The notes under the pieces were generated by a model. It was not told where the DNA came from. It worked only from the letters and a program-made list of their open reading frames with translations, and ran no database searches. The position numbers and the translations under genes are program-made. Shown piece by piece: positions 1 to 17,925 of a stretch of 64,000 nucleotides of DNA; positions within the stretch are counted from its first letter, which is position 1, and the number at the start of each line of letters is the position of its first letter. This DNA is from JANQMX01 sp965247175 (GTDB lineage Bacteria > Pseudomonadota > Alphaproteobacteria > Kiloniellales > DSM-21159), in assembly GCA_965247175.1 (NCBI GenBank), contig OZ252006.1, forward strand, positions 4,340,001 to 4,404,000, in the 5' to 3' direction.

Positions 1-3069
<3,069 letters not shown>

Positions 3070-3078
3070 AACGCGTCA

Positions 3079-3103
3079 CCACCCCGCCCGTCGGGCGGGG
3101 TGG
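3079..3103 (+). other. GC-only stem-loop between rpoB and rpoC
   Basis: CCACCCCGCCC pairs perfectly with GGGCGGGGTGG across a GTC loop (11 bp stem). It fills the middle of the 65-base rpoB-rpoC gap and has no T tract after it, so it does not look like an intrinsic terminator. It could be a pause, processing or mRNA-stability element setting beta versus beta prime output. The structure is seen directly; the role is inference. Confidence 0.55.
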
Positions 3104-3134
3104 CAACACCACCGCCGAACGTGGAGAGCGCTAG

Positions 3135-7325
<4,191 letters not shown>

Positions 7326-7427
7326 CGCTTCGCGAGTCGTTCGGGTGCCGTGCCCGGTGCAGCTGGCGCTGTCGCAAGCATAGGCAGCCGCCAGGGCGCG
7401 TAATCGCCTGTTACTTTGTTTCGCCAA

Positions 7428-7467
7428 AAGGCGGAAAAGAGGCCGATACTGGCGTCTTTTCCGCCTT
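7428..7467. terminator. hairpin downstream of rpoC, possible terminator
   Basis: AAGGCGGAAAAGA (7428-7440) pairs with TCTTTTCCGCCTT (7455-7467) in a 13 bp perfect stem with a 14-base loop, about 100 bases after the rpoC stop. On the plus strand no clear T run follows. On the minus strand TTTT directly follows the stem. It probably ends or processes the rpoBC transcript before the str promoter. The fold is seen; termination is inferred. Confidence 0.45.
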
Positions 7468-7512
7468 GGCTCCAAATCGTCCCTGTTGGGTCGCAATGTC
7501 CGTGACAAAGAC

Positions 7513-7541
7513 TTGACAGTATAGGGGCGCCTCCATAAGTT
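7513..7541 (+). promoter_or_regulatory. candidate sigma-70 promoter of the str operon
   Basis: A consensus -35 box TTGACA lies at 7513-7518. The -10 region is weaker: CATAAG at 7534-7539 with a 15-base gap, or TAAGTT at 7536-7541 with a 17-base gap. Placement in the 393-base gap between rpoC and rpsL, downstream of a hairpin, fits a start for rpsL-rpsG-fusA-tuf. The start would lie near 7548, giving a leader of about 170 bases. No start site was measured. Confidence 0.5.
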
Positions 7542-7647
7542 CCGCGGGTTCCGCGAGGGGACTGGTGGTAGGCCCAGAACAGCGGCCTAGACGCGGTCTC
7601 AAAGGAATCTTGAGGCACACATAGGGCTCCGGCCCGCATGCGTCGAA

Positions 7648-7688
7648 ACCGACGAGAGCAAGCCCGTTTGCTCTCTTCGGTCTTTTTT
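7648..7688 (+). terminator. intrinsic terminator or attenuator in the rpsL leader
   Basis: ACCGA (7648-7652) and GAGAGCAA (7654-7661) pair with TTGCTCTC (7668-7675) and TCGGT (7677-7681) around the loop GCCCGT, with one C-T mismatch. After one C comes a six-T run (7683-7688). This is a textbook intrinsic terminator shape, yet it lies between the candidate str promoter and the rpsL start at 7719, so it may act as a leader attenuator. Regulation is inferred. Confidence 0.7.
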
Positions 7689-7718
7689 GTTGAATGGCTC
7701 GGGCAAGGACAGAACTCT

Positions 7719-8090
7719 ATGCCAACGATTAACCAGTTGATTCGTAAGCCGCGCGAGGACAAGCCGGTGCGCAACAAGGTGCCGGCAATGGAGGCTTGCC
7801 CGCAGAAGCGTGGTGTGTGCACCCGGGTCTACACGACGACCCCGAAGAAGCCGAACTCCGCTTTGCGCAAGGTGGCGCGTGTGCGCCTGACCAACGGCTT
7901 CGAGGTCACCAGCTACATCCCCGGTGAGGGCCATAACCTGCAGGAGCACTCGGTCGTCCTGATCCGCGGCGGACGCGTCAAGGACCTGCCGGGTGTCCGC
8001 TATCACATCGTCCGGGGCACGCTCGATACCCAGGGTCTGTCCAAGCGTCGGCAGCGCCGGTCCAAGTACGGCGCCAAACGGCCGAAGTAA
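7719..8090 (+). CDS. rpsL: 30S ribosomal protein S12
   Basis: Decoding-centre protein S12, 123 residues as usual. The start at 7719 gives the canonical MPTINQLIRK N-terminus; an upstream in-frame ATG at 7638 would run through the leader hairpin and is rejected. AAGGA lies about ten bases before the chosen ATG. The loops TTTPKKPNSALRK and GGRVKDLPGVRYH carry lysines at the classical streptomycin-resistance positions (K43 and K88 type), so the allele looks wild type. It is the first gene of the str operon, 14 bases ahead of rpsG. Confidence 0.98.
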   Translation: MPTINQLIRKPREDKPVRNKVPAMEACPQKRGVCTRVYTTTPKKPNSALRKVARVRLTNGFEVTSYIPGEGHNLQEHSVVLIRGGRVKDLPGVRYHIVRGTLDTQGLSKRRQRRSKYGAKRPK

Positions 8091-8104
8091 GGAGCGAGAA
8101 AGCT

Positions 8105-8575
8105 ATGTCGCGTCGCCGTCGTGCCGAAAAACGAGACATCAACCCGGACCCGAAGTTCGCGGATGTCGTGCTCAGCAAGTTCATGAACAACATCATGCGT
8201 GCCGGCAAAAAGTCGACCGCCGAGGGCATCGTCTACGGCGCCTTCGACCGCATCTCCTCGCGCGGCGGCAACGATCCGCTGCGGGTTTTCCATGAGGCGC
8301 TCGACAATGTGCGCCCGGAAGTTGAGGTGCGCTCGCGCCGTGTTGGTGGCGCCACCTATCAGGTGCCGGTCGAGGTTCGGCCGACCCGGGCGCAGGCGCT
8401 CGCCATTCGCTGGCTGATCACCGCGGCGCGCAACCGTTCCGAAACGACCATGACCGACCGGCTGGCCGGCGAGCTCATGGACGCGTCGAACAACCGGGGC
8501 GCTGCGATCAAGAAGCGCGAAGACACCCATCGCATGGCGGAGGCCAACCGCGCCTTCTCCCACTATCGCTGGTAA
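8105..8575 (+). CDS. rpsG: 30S ribosomal protein S7
   Basis: S7, 156 residues, nucleates assembly of the 30S head on 16S rRNA. The start MSRRRRAEKRDINPDP and the KFMNNIMRAGKKSTAE segment are typical, as is the C-terminal KKREDTHRMAEANRAF that contacts the E site. AAGGAGCGAG lies just upstream of the ATG. Position two of the str operon is conserved; fusA starts 27 bases after the stop. Nothing unusual. Confidence 0.98.
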   Translation: MSRRRRAEKRDINPDPKFADVVLSKFMNNIMRAGKKSTAEGIVYGAFDRISSRGGNDPLRVFHEALDNVRPEVEVRSRRVGGATYQVPVEVRPTRAQALAIRWLITAARNRSETTMTDRLAGELMDASNNRGAAIKKREDTHRMAEANRAFSHYRW

Positions 8576-8602
8576 AGCTGAGATCTGGACGAGAGACTGG
8601 TC

Positions 8603-10681
<2,079 letters not shown>

Positions 10682-10740
10682 GCCGCGAGCCCGGGGCTTT
10701 AGCGTCAACAAGGAACGTCAGGAAGTAAGGACAAGAAGCG

Positions 10741-11931
<1,191 letters not shown>

Positions 11932-11945
11932 CAAGAGTTGGCATC

Positions 11946-11970
11946 GCGGCTCGGGGGTTCCCCGGGCCGC
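11946..11970 (+). other. GC-rich stem-loop between tuf and rpsJ
   Basis: GCGGCTCGGGG (11946-11956) pairs with CCCCGGGCCGC (11960-11970) around a three-base loop, with one G-T wobble. It lies in the 61-base gap between the str and S10 operons and has no T tract. It could slow or process the read-through transcript, or be a leader element for rpsJ. Role not determined. Confidence 0.45.
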
Positions 11971-11992
11971 AGCCGCGAACGAGCGCAGAGTC

Positions 11993-12307
11993 ATGGAAAA
12001 CCAAAACATACGAATTCGCTTGAAGGCCTTCGATCACCGGGTGCTCGACCAAAGCACCGGGGAGATCGTCAACACGGCCAAGCGGACGGGCGCGCAGGTG
12101 CGGGGCCCCATCCCCCTGCCAACCCGGATCGAGCGGTTCACCGTCTTGCGCTCGCCGCATATCGACAAGAAGAGCCGCGAGCAGTTCGAAATGCGCACTC
12201 ACAAGCGCCTGCTCGACATTGTCGATCCGACGCCGCAGACCGTGGACGCGCTGATGAAGCTCGACCTGGCGGCCGGCGTCGAGGTCGAGATTAAGCTCAA
12301 GGGTTAG
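11993..12307 (+). CDS. rpsJ: 30S ribosomal protein S10 / NusE
   Basis: S10 of the 30S head, also the NusE partner of NusB in antitermination; 104 residues. The first MENQNIRIRLKAFDHRVLDQ and the loop ending RSPHIDKKSREQFEMR are diagnostic. The C-terminal DLAAGVEVEIKLKG is complete. It opens the S10 operon; rplC starts four bases after the stop, so translation is probably coupled. No separate S10 promoter was convincing in the short gap after tuf. Confidence 0.98.
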   Translation: MENQNIRIRLKAFDHRVLDQSTGEIVNTAKRTGAQVRGPIPLPTRIERFTVLRSPHIDKKSREQFEMRTHKRLLDIVDPTPQTVDALMKLDLAAGVEVEIKLKG

Positions 12308-12311
12308 CGGC

Positions 12312-13142
12312 ATGCGCACAGGAATGATCGCACAGAAGCTTGGCATGACCCGCGTCTTTGACGCGGCGGGCAGCCACGTGCCGGTGACGGTGCTCAAGGT
12401 GGATGCTTGTCAGGTGGTCGCGCAGCGCACGGAAGAGCGGGACGGCTATACCGCCCTGCAGCTCGGTGTCGGCGGCCGCAAAGCCTCCCGCACCAACAAG
12501 CCGCAGCGTGGGCAGTTCGCCCAGGCCAAGGTGACGCCGAAGCAGAAGGTGGCTGAGTTCCGCGTCAGCGCGGACGCTCTGGTCGATGTCGGTAGCGAGA
12601 TCGCGCCGAGCCACTTCGTCGACGGCCAGTTCGTCGATGTGGTCGGCACCTCGATCGGTAAGGGCTTCGCGGGTGCCATGAAGCGGCACAACTTCGCCGG
12701 TCTGCGCGCCTCGCACGGCGTGTCGATCTCGCACCGAGCCCACGGCTCGACCGGTCAGTGCCAAGACCCCGGCAAGGTCTTCAAGGGCAAGAAGATGGCC
12801 GGTCATCTGGGCGACAAGCGCGTGACGGTTCAGAACCTGCGCATCGTTTCCACCGACGATGAGCGCGGCCTTATCCTGGTGCGCGGCGCGGTGCCCGGCT
12901 CGGAGGGCGGCTGGGTGCTGATCTCCGACGCCAAAACGCGTGCGGTGCCGGAAGACCTGCCGTTCCCGGCTGCACTGAAGGCGGCGCCTGAGGCCGAGGA
13001 GCCGGAAGCCGAGGCACCGGTTGAGGAAGCTGCCCCGGCCGAAGAGACGGCAGCCGAGGACAGTGCGCCTGCTGAGGCGGAGGCTGCGCCCGAGGGTGAT
13101 GCCACGCCTGAGGCGGGCAGCGAAGAGCAGAAGGACTCGTGA
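12312..13142 (+). CDS. rplC: 50S ribosomal protein L3 with long acidic tail
   Basis: L3, an early assembly protein near the peptidyl-transferase centre. The core starts MRTGMIAQKLGMTRVF and includes SHGVSISHRAHGSTGQ, the methylated-glutamine loop of the family. At 276 residues it exceeds the usual 210-240. The last ~50 residues are an Ala/Glu/Pro low-complexity tail (for example EEPEAEAPVEEAAPAEE), probably disordered. The reading frame is continuous into rplD. Tails of this kind occur in alphaproteobacterial L3, so the call is secure. Confidence 0.97.
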   Translation: MRTGMIAQKLGMTRVFDAAGSHVPVTVLKVDACQVVAQRTEERDGYTALQLGVGGRKASRTNKPQRGQFAQAKVTPKQKVAEFRVSADALVDVGSEIAPSHFVDGQFVDVVGTSIGKGFAGAMKRHNFAGLRASHGVSISHRAHGSTGQCQDPGKVFKGKKMAGHLGDKRVTVQNLRIVSTDDERGLILVRGAVPGSEGGWVLISDAKTRAVPEDLPFPAALKAAPEAEEPEAEAPVEEAAPAEETAAEDSAPAEAEAAPEGDATPEAGSEEQKDS

Positions 13143-13144
13143 CC

Positions 13145-13768
13145 ATGAAGCTCGAGGTCACCAAATTGGATGCCGGTTCGGCCGGCGAGATCGAGCTGTC
13201 GGACGAGGTGTTCGCCCTGCCCGTGCGCCGCGATCTTCTCGCCCGCGCTGTCAACTGGCAGCTCGCCAAGCGGCGCGCCGGCACGCACAAAGCCAAGTCG
13301 CGCGGCGAAATCGCCGGCACCAGCAAGAAGGCCTTTCGCCAGAAGGGCACGGGCCATGCACGGCGCGGCAACATGAAGACCAACATCATGCGTGGTGGCG
13401 GTGTCGTTCACGGTCCGGTGGTGCGCGACCACGGTCACGAGCTGACCAAGAAGGTGCGCAAGCTGGCGCTTAAGACGGCGCTGTCGGCCAAGGCGGCCTC
13501 CGGGCAGCTCCGCATCCTGGATGCGGCGCAGACCGAGACACACAAGACCAAGGCCCTGGCCAGCGCCCTCGACAAGCTCGGCTGGTCCAGCGCGCTGATC
13601 CTGGACGGTGCTGAGACCTCGGACGAGAACTTTTCCCGCGCGGTGCGCAACATCCCCGGTGTCGACCTGCTGCCGCAGGAGGGTGCGAATGTCTACGACA
13701 TCCTGCGCCGCGACACCCTGGTCCTGACCAAGGACGCTTTGACCGCGCTGGAGGCGCGCCTGAAATGA
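13145..13768 (+). CDS. rplD: 50S ribosomal protein L4
   Basis: L4 lines the exit tunnel; in enteric bacteria it also represses the S10 operon. The start at 13145 gives MKLEVTKLDAGSAGEIEL, the usual family N-terminus. A GTG at 13139 overlapping the rplC stop is an alternative that adds only two residues; AAGGA upstream would suit either. The tunnel loop includes RQKGTGHARRGNMKTN and GPVVRDHGHELTKKVR. 207 residues is normal. The ATGA overlap with rplW indicates coupling. Confidence 0.95.
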   Translation: MKLEVTKLDAGSAGEIELSDEVFALPVRRDLLARAVNWQLAKRRAGTHKAKSRGEIAGTSKKAFRQKGTGHARRGNMKTNIMRGGGVVHGPVVRDHGHELTKKVRKLALKTALSAKAASGQLRILDAAQTETHKTKALASALDKLGWSSALILDGAETSDENFSRAVRNIPGVDLLPQEGANVYDILRRDTLVLTKDALTALEARLK

Positions 13769-14097
13769 GCCGAGGACGCCCCCGTAACACCAAGCCGATC
13801 ACGGTTTCCAGCGAGCGCTCTTACGAGCTCATCCGCCGGCCGGTCGTGACTGAGAAGTCGACCATGGCGACGGAGCATAACGCCGTGTTCTTCCACGTGC
13901 CGCTGGACGCCAGCAAGCCGGAGATCAAGGCTGCCGTCGAGCAGCTCTTCAAGGTCAAGGTGAAGAAGGTCAACACCCTGCGCAACAAGGGCAAGGTCAA
14001 GCGCTTCCGCGGCATGCTGGGCAAGCGGCCGGACCGCAAGAAAGCGATGGTCACGCTCGAAGAGGGCCACTCCATCGACGTGACGACGGGAATCTAA
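13765..14097 (+). CDS. rplW: 50S ribosomal protein L23
   Basis: L23 at the tunnel exit is the docking site for trigger factor and SRP. The core YELIRRPVVTEKSTMA through KVNTLRNKGKVKRFRG is typical. The start ATG overlaps the rplD stop by four bases. This gives 110 residues, about ten longer at the N-terminus than many homologues (MSRGRPRNTKPITVSS). A later start is possible but lacks better support. Confidence 0.93.
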   Translation: MSRGRPRNTKPITVSSERSYELIRRPVVTEKSTMATEHNAVFFHVPLDASKPEIKAAVEQLFKVKVKKVNTLRNKGKVKRFRGMLGKRPDRKKAMVTLEEGHSIDVTTGI

Positions 14098-14101
14098 ACC
14101 G

Positions 14102-14929
14102 ATGGCACTGAAGACATTCAATCCGACGACGCCCGGCCAGCGCCAGCTGGTGCAGGTCGACCGTCGCGAGCTTTGGAAAGGCAAGCCGGTCAAGACCCTG
14201 ACCGAGGGCCTGACCAAGTCCGGCGGCCGGAATAACTATGGCCGCATCACCGCGCGGCGGCGCGGCGGCGGGCACAAGCGCAGCTATCGCATCGTCGACT
14301 TCAAGCGCCGCAAGTTCGACGTGCCGGCGACGGTCGAGCGCCTCGAGTATGACCCCAACCGGACGGCCTTCATTGCGCTCATCAAGTATGAGGACGGCGA
14401 GCTGGCTTACATCCTGGCGCCGCAGCGCCTGGCGCCGGGTGATCAGGTGATCGCGGCCGAGAAGACCGACGTGAAGCCGGGCAATGCCATGCCGCTTCGC
14501 TCGGTGCCGATCGGCACCATCGTGCACAACGTCGAGCTCAAGGCCGGCGCTGGCGGCAAGCTGGCGCGTTCCGCCGGGACCTATGTCCAGCTCGTTGGGC
14601 GCGACGCCGGTTATGCCCTGCTGCGCCTCTCCTCGGGCGAGGTTCGGATGGTGCGCGCGGAGTGCATGGCCACGGTGGGCGCGGTTTCGAACCCCGACCA
14701 GGCCAACATCAATCTGGGCAAGGCCGGCCGCAAGCGCTGGCTCGGCAAGCGCCCGTCTGTGCGCGGCGTCGCCATGAACCCGGTCGACCATCCGCACGGC
14801 GGCGGTGAAGGCCGCACCTCCGGCGGCCGCCATCCGGTGACCCCCTGGGGCAAGCCGACCAAGGGGCGCAAGACGCGCAACAACAAGAAGACGGACTCGC
14901 TGATCGTGCGCCGTCGCAAGAAGAAGTAG
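14102..14929 (+). CDS. rplB: 50S ribosomal protein L2
   Basis: L2, 275 residues, is essential for subunit joining and peptidyl transfer. The N-terminal MALKTFNPTTPGQRQLV, the NNYGRITARRRGGGHK segment and the C-terminal MNPVDHPHGGGEGRTSGG, which includes the conserved histidine near the catalytic centre, are all present. rplW ends four bases upstream and rpsS follows after eleven bases. Confidence 0.98.
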   Translation: MALKTFNPTTPGQRQLVQVDRRELWKGKPVKTLTEGLTKSGGRNNYGRITARRRGGGHKRSYRIVDFKRRKFDVPATVERLEYDPNRTAFIALIKYEDGELAYILAPQRLAPGDQVIAAEKTDVKPGNAMPLRSVPIGTIVHNVELKAGAGGKLARSAGTYVQLVGRDAGYALLRLSSGEVRMVRAECMATVGAVSNPDQANINLGKAGRKRWLGKRPSVRGVAMNPVDHPHGGGEGRTSGGRHPVTPWGKPTKGRKTRNNKKTDSLIVRRRKKK

Positions 14930-14940
14930 GGAGCGGGCAC

Positions 14941-15222
14941 GTGGCACGTTCAGTTTGGAAAGGCCCCTTCGTCGACTCTTATCTGCTGGGCAAGGCAGAG
15001 AAGGCGCGCGGCTCGGGCCGGAATGAGATCATCAGGACTTGGTCGCGACGCTCGACCATCATGCCGCAGTTCGTCGGCCTGACCTTCGGCGTCTACAACG
15101 GCAAGAAGTTCGTTCCCGTCCTCGTGACCGAGAACATGGTCGGACACAAGTTCGGCGAGTTCGCGCCAACGCGCACCTTCTTCGGGCACGCGGCCGACAA
15201 GAAAGCGAAGCGGGGACGCTAA
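14941..15222 (+). CDS. rpsS: 30S ribosomal protein S19
   Basis: S19 of the 30S head, 93 residues. The start codon is GTG, giving MARSVWKGPFVDSYLL; GGGAGCGGGC upstream supplies the ribosome binding site. The rRNA-binding FVGLTFGVYNGKKFVPV and the C-terminal GEFAPTRTF are canonical. One base separates its stop from the rplV start. Confidence 0.97.
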   Translation: MARSVWKGPFVDSYLLGKAEKARGSGRNEIIRTWSRRSTIMPQFVGLTFGVYNGKKFVPVLVTENMVGHKFGEFAPTRTFFGHAADKKAKRGR

Positions 15223-15223
15223 G

Positions 15224-15604
15224 ATGGGTAAGCCTAAGTTCGAGCGGGCGCTTGGCGACAATGAAGCGCAGGCCGTCTCCCGCATGATCCGCACCTCGCC
15301 GCAAAAGCTCAATCTGGTGGCCGGTTCCATCCGCGGCCTCTCGGCCGAGCGCGCCCTGGCGGAGCTCAGCTTCTCCAAGCGCCGCATCGCCGAGGAAGTG
15401 CGCAAGGCGCTGCAGTCGGCCATCGCCAATGCAGAGAACAATCATCAGCTCGACGTCGATCGACTTTTCGTCGCCGAGGCTTCGGTCGGAAAGTCGATGC
15501 GCATGAAGCGCTTCCGCGCCCGGGCGCGCGGTCGCGTCGGCCGCATCGTCAAGCCCTGGAGCCGGCTGCGCGTGGTCGTGCGCGAGCGCGAGGAGGACGA
15601 GTAA
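15224..15604 (+). CDS. rplV: 50S ribosomal protein L22
   Basis: L22 forms part of the exit-tunnel constriction through its beta hairpin (MRMKRFRARARGRVGRI). 126 residues, with the family signature RMIRTSPQKLNLVAGSIRG near the N-terminus. No insertion or deletion is obvious in the hairpin, where macrolide resistance changes fall. The stop overlaps the rpsC start (TAATG). Confidence 0.97.
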   Translation: MGKPKFERALGDNEAQAVSRMIRTSPQKLNLVAGSIRGLSAERALAELSFSKRRIAEEVRKALQSAIANAENNHQLDVDRLFVAEASVGKSMRMKRFRARARGRVGRIVKPWSRLRVVVREREEDE

Positions 15605-16290
15605 TGGGTCAGAAGGTCAATCCGATCGGCCTGCGTGTCGGTATCAACCGGAGCTGGGACTCCCGTTGGTTCGCCGACAAGGGCTACGGCGACATGCTGC
15701 ACGAGGACCTGGAGCTGCGCAGGTTCCTGCGCAAGCGCCTGAGCCAGGCCGGTGTCTCGCGCATCTTGATCGAACGTCCGGCCAAGCGCGCACGGGTGAC
15801 GATCTACACGGCGCGCCCCGGCGTGGTGATCGGCAAGAAGGGCGCCGACATCGAGAAGCTGCGCGGCGACCTGCAGCGCAGGACCGGTGGTGACGTCAGC
15901 CTCAACATCGTCGAGATCCGCAAGCCGGAGCTGGACGCCCAGCTGGTGGCCGAGAACATCGCCCAGCAGCTCGAGCGCCGCGTTGCCTTCCGCCGCGCCA
16001 TGAAGCGCTCGGTGCAGTCGGCCATGCGCATGGGTGCCGAGGGCATCCGCATCAACTGCTCCGGCCGTCTGGGCGGCGCCGAGATTGCCCGCATGGAATG
16101 GTACCGGGAAGGCCGCGTGCCGCTCCACACCCTGCGGGCCGACATCGACTACGGCGAGGCCACGGCCAACACCACCTACGGCACTTGCGGCGTCAAGGTC
16201 TGGATCTTCAAGGGCGAGATCCTGGCGCATGACCCGATGGCCCAGGAAAAGAAGGCGGCCGAAGCGGCGCAGGGCGCCGGGAACCGCTAA
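15604..16290 (+). CDS. rpsC: 30S ribosomal protein S3
   Basis: S3 at the mRNA entry site, 228 residues. The N-terminal MGQKVNPIGLRVGINRSWDS and the KH-type RPGVVIGKKGADIEKLR are diagnostic, and the C-terminal EWYREGRVPLHTLRADIDY is intact. A short Ala-rich tail ends the protein. It overlaps rplV by one base; a 30-base gap leads to rplP. Confidence 0.98.
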   Translation: MGQKVNPIGLRVGINRSWDSRWFADKGYGDMLHEDLELRRFLRKRLSQAGVSRILIERPAKRARVTIYTARPGVVIGKKGADIEKLRGDLQRRTGGDVSLNIVEIRKPELDAQLVAENIAQQLERRVAFRRAMKRSVQSAMRMGAEGIRINCSGRLGGAEIARMEWYREGRVPLHTLRADIDYGEATANTTYGTCGVKVWIFKGEILAHDPMAQEKKAAEAAQGAGNR

Positions 16291-16320
16291 GGGCCGCCGG
16301 AGAACTGAGGAACAACAACG

Positions 16321-16740
16321 ATGCTTTCACCGAAGCGCACGAAATACCGGAAGCAGCATAAGGGCCGCATTCACGGCCTGGCGAAGTCCGGCACCTCGCT
16401 CAACTTCGGCGCCTATGGCCTGAAGGCCGTGGAGCCGGCGCGTATCTCGGCGCGTCAGATCGAGGCCGCCCGTCGGGCCATCACCCGCCGCATGCGCCGC
16501 GTCGGCAAGCTCTGGATCCGCATCTTCCCCGATGTGCCGGTCTCGCAGAAGCCGGCCGAGGTGCGTCAGGGCAAGGGTAAGGGCTCGCCGGAGTGGTGGG
16601 CGGCCCGGGTCAAGCCCGGCCGGGTGATGTTCGAGCTCGACGGTGTCAGCGAAGAGATGGCGCGCGATGCCTTCCGTCTCGCTTCGGCCAAGCTGCCGAT
16701 CCAGACGAAGTTCATCATGCGCCACGGTGAGGGGAACTGA
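16321..16740 (+). CDS. rplP: 50S ribosomal protein L16
   Basis: L16 organises the A site of the 50S subunit. 139 residues starting MLSPKRTKYRKQHKGRIHG, with the KGSPEWWAARVKPGRVMFE segment. The region carrying the hydroxylated arginine (RVKPGR) is conserved. TGAGGAACAACA lies before the ATG. rpmC starts four bases after the stop. Confidence 0.98.
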   Translation: MLSPKRTKYRKQHKGRIHGLAKSGTSLNFGAYGLKAVEPARISARQIEAARRAITRRMRRVGKLWIRIFPDVPVSQKPAEVRQGKGKGSPEWWAARVKPGRVMFELDGVSEEMARDAFRLASAKLPIQTKFIMRHGEGN

Positions 16741-16744
16741 GGCC

Positions 16745-16948
16745 ATGAAAGCGGCCGATCTGAGAACCAAGAGCCACGACGAGCTCAAGGACGAGCTGCT
16801 GTCGCTGCGCAAGGAGGCGTTCAACCTGCGCTTCCAGCAGGCGAGCGGGCAGCTGGAGAACACGGCACAGGTCCGCCGCGTGCGGCGCGACATTGCCCGG
16901 GTAAAGACCCTCCTGCACGCGCGCGTGCAGGCGGACAATAAGGAGTAG
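16745..16948 (+). CDS. rpmC: 50S ribosomal protein L29
   Basis: L29, 67 residues, a two-helix protein beside L23 at the tunnel exit. The start at 16745 gives MKAADLRTKSHDELKDEL. The conserved EAFNLRFQQASGQLENTAQV and IARVKTLLHAR follow. TGAGG overlapping the rplP stop serves as ribosome binding site. An upstream in-frame extension into rplP is not needed. Confidence 0.96.
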   Translation: MKAADLRTKSHDELKDELLSLRKEAFNLRFQQASGQLENTAQVRRVRRDIARVKTLLHARVQADNKE

Positions 16949-16955
16949 AGGGCAC

Positions 16956-17210
16956 ATGCCACGCCGAGTGCTTCAGGGCGTCGTGGTGTCGGACAAGATG
17001 GACAAGACGGTTACCGTTCTTGTCGAGCGCCGCGTCATGCACCCCTTGTACAAGAAGTTCATCAAGCGCTCGAAGCGCTACCACGCGCACGACGAGGCCA
17101 ATCAGCACAAGGTCGGCGACGTGGTGCGCATCAGCGAGTGTAAGCCGATCTCCAAGACCAAGACCTGGGAAGTGATCGCCGAAGAAGCCGGCGTCGCGGC
17201 CGAGGGCTAG
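16956..17210 (+). CDS. rpsQ: 30S ribosomal protein S17
   Basis: S17, an OB-fold 16S rRNA binder, 84 residues. MPRRVLQGVVVSDKMDKTV and HPLYKKFIKRSKRYHAHDE are family signatures. The last gene of the S10 operon in the standard order, with only ten bases to rplN, so the S10 and spc groups are probably continuous here. Confidence 0.98.
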   Translation: MPRRVLQGVVVSDKMDKTVTVLVERRVMHPLYKKFIKRSKRYHAHDEANQHKVGDVVRISECKPISKTKTWEVIAEEAGVAAEG

Positions 17211-17220
17211 GAGAAGCGCT

Positions 17221-17589
17221 ATGATTCAGATGCAAACCAACTTGGAAGTGGCCGACAATTCGGGCGCGCGCCGGGTGCAGTGCATCAAGGTGCTGGGCGG
17301 CTCGAAGCGCCGCAGCGCGGGTGTGGGTGACATCATCGTCGTCTCGGTCAAGGAGGCCATCCCGCGCGGCCGCGTCAAGAAGGGCGACGTCCATCGCGCG
17401 GTCATCGTGCGCACCGCGAGCGACATCCGCCGCACCGACGGCAGCGTCATCCGCTTCGACGGCAATGCCGCCGTGCTGATCAACCGGCAGGGCGAGCCGA
17501 TCGGCACCCGCATCTTCGGCCCGGTGACCCGCGAGCTGCGCGGCAAGAACTTCATGAAGATCGTCTCTCTGGCGCCCGAGGTCCTGTGA
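17221..17589 (+). CDS. rplN: 50S ribosomal protein L14
   Basis: L14 at the subunit interface (bridge B8), 122 residues. MIQMQTNLEVADNSGARRVQ and IFGPVTRELRGKNFMKIVS are canonical. First gene of the spc group. Its TGA stop overlaps the rplX ATG (ATGA-type junction shifted by one), indicating coupled translation. Confidence 0.98.
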   Translation: MIQMQTNLEVADNSGARRVQCIKVLGGSKRRSAGVGDIIVVSVKEAIPRGRVKKGDVHRAVIVRTASDIRRTDGSVIRFDGNAAVLINRQGEPIGTRIFGPVTRELRGKNFMKIVSLAPEVL

Positions 17590-17909
17590 TGGCCAAGAAA
17601 TTCAAGATCAAGAAGGGCGACCGCGTGGTCGTCACCACCGGCCGCGACAAGGGCAAGACCGGCGAGGTGCTGCGCGTCGACCGCAAGGACGATCGCGTGC
17701 TGGTGCAGGGCGTCAACGTCGTCCAGCGCCATCAGCGCCCAACGCAGTTTTCGCCTGGCGGCATCGACCGCAAGGAAGCGCCCATCCACATTTCCAACGT
17801 GGCCCACGCGGACCCGAACGACGGGTCGCCGACGCGGGTCGGCTGGAAGCTGGATGGCGAGCGGAAGCTTCGCTACGCGAAGCGCTCCGGCGAAATGATC
17901 GACAGTTGA
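17589..17909 (+). CDS. rplX: 50S ribosomal protein L24
   Basis: L24, an assembly initiator protein with a KOW motif (KGDRVVVTTGRDKGKTGEV). 106 residues from the ATG at 17589, giving MAKKFKIKKG. A GTG three bases earlier would add one methionine and is not preferred. It overlaps the rplN stop. The C-terminal WKLDGERKLRYAKRSGEMID is complete. Confidence 0.96.
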   Translation: MAKKFKIKKGDRVVVTTGRDKGKTGEVLRVDRKDDRVLVQGVNVVQRHQRPTQFSPGGIDRKEAPIHISNVAHADPNDGSPTRVGWKLDGERKLRYAKRSGEMIDS

Positions 17910-17925
17910 GGTAGGGGCGAGATCG

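Noticed and set aside
7638..7718. N-terminal extension of S12 from an upstream ATG
   Set aside because: It would translate through the terminator hairpin, and the S12 family starts at MPTINQL.
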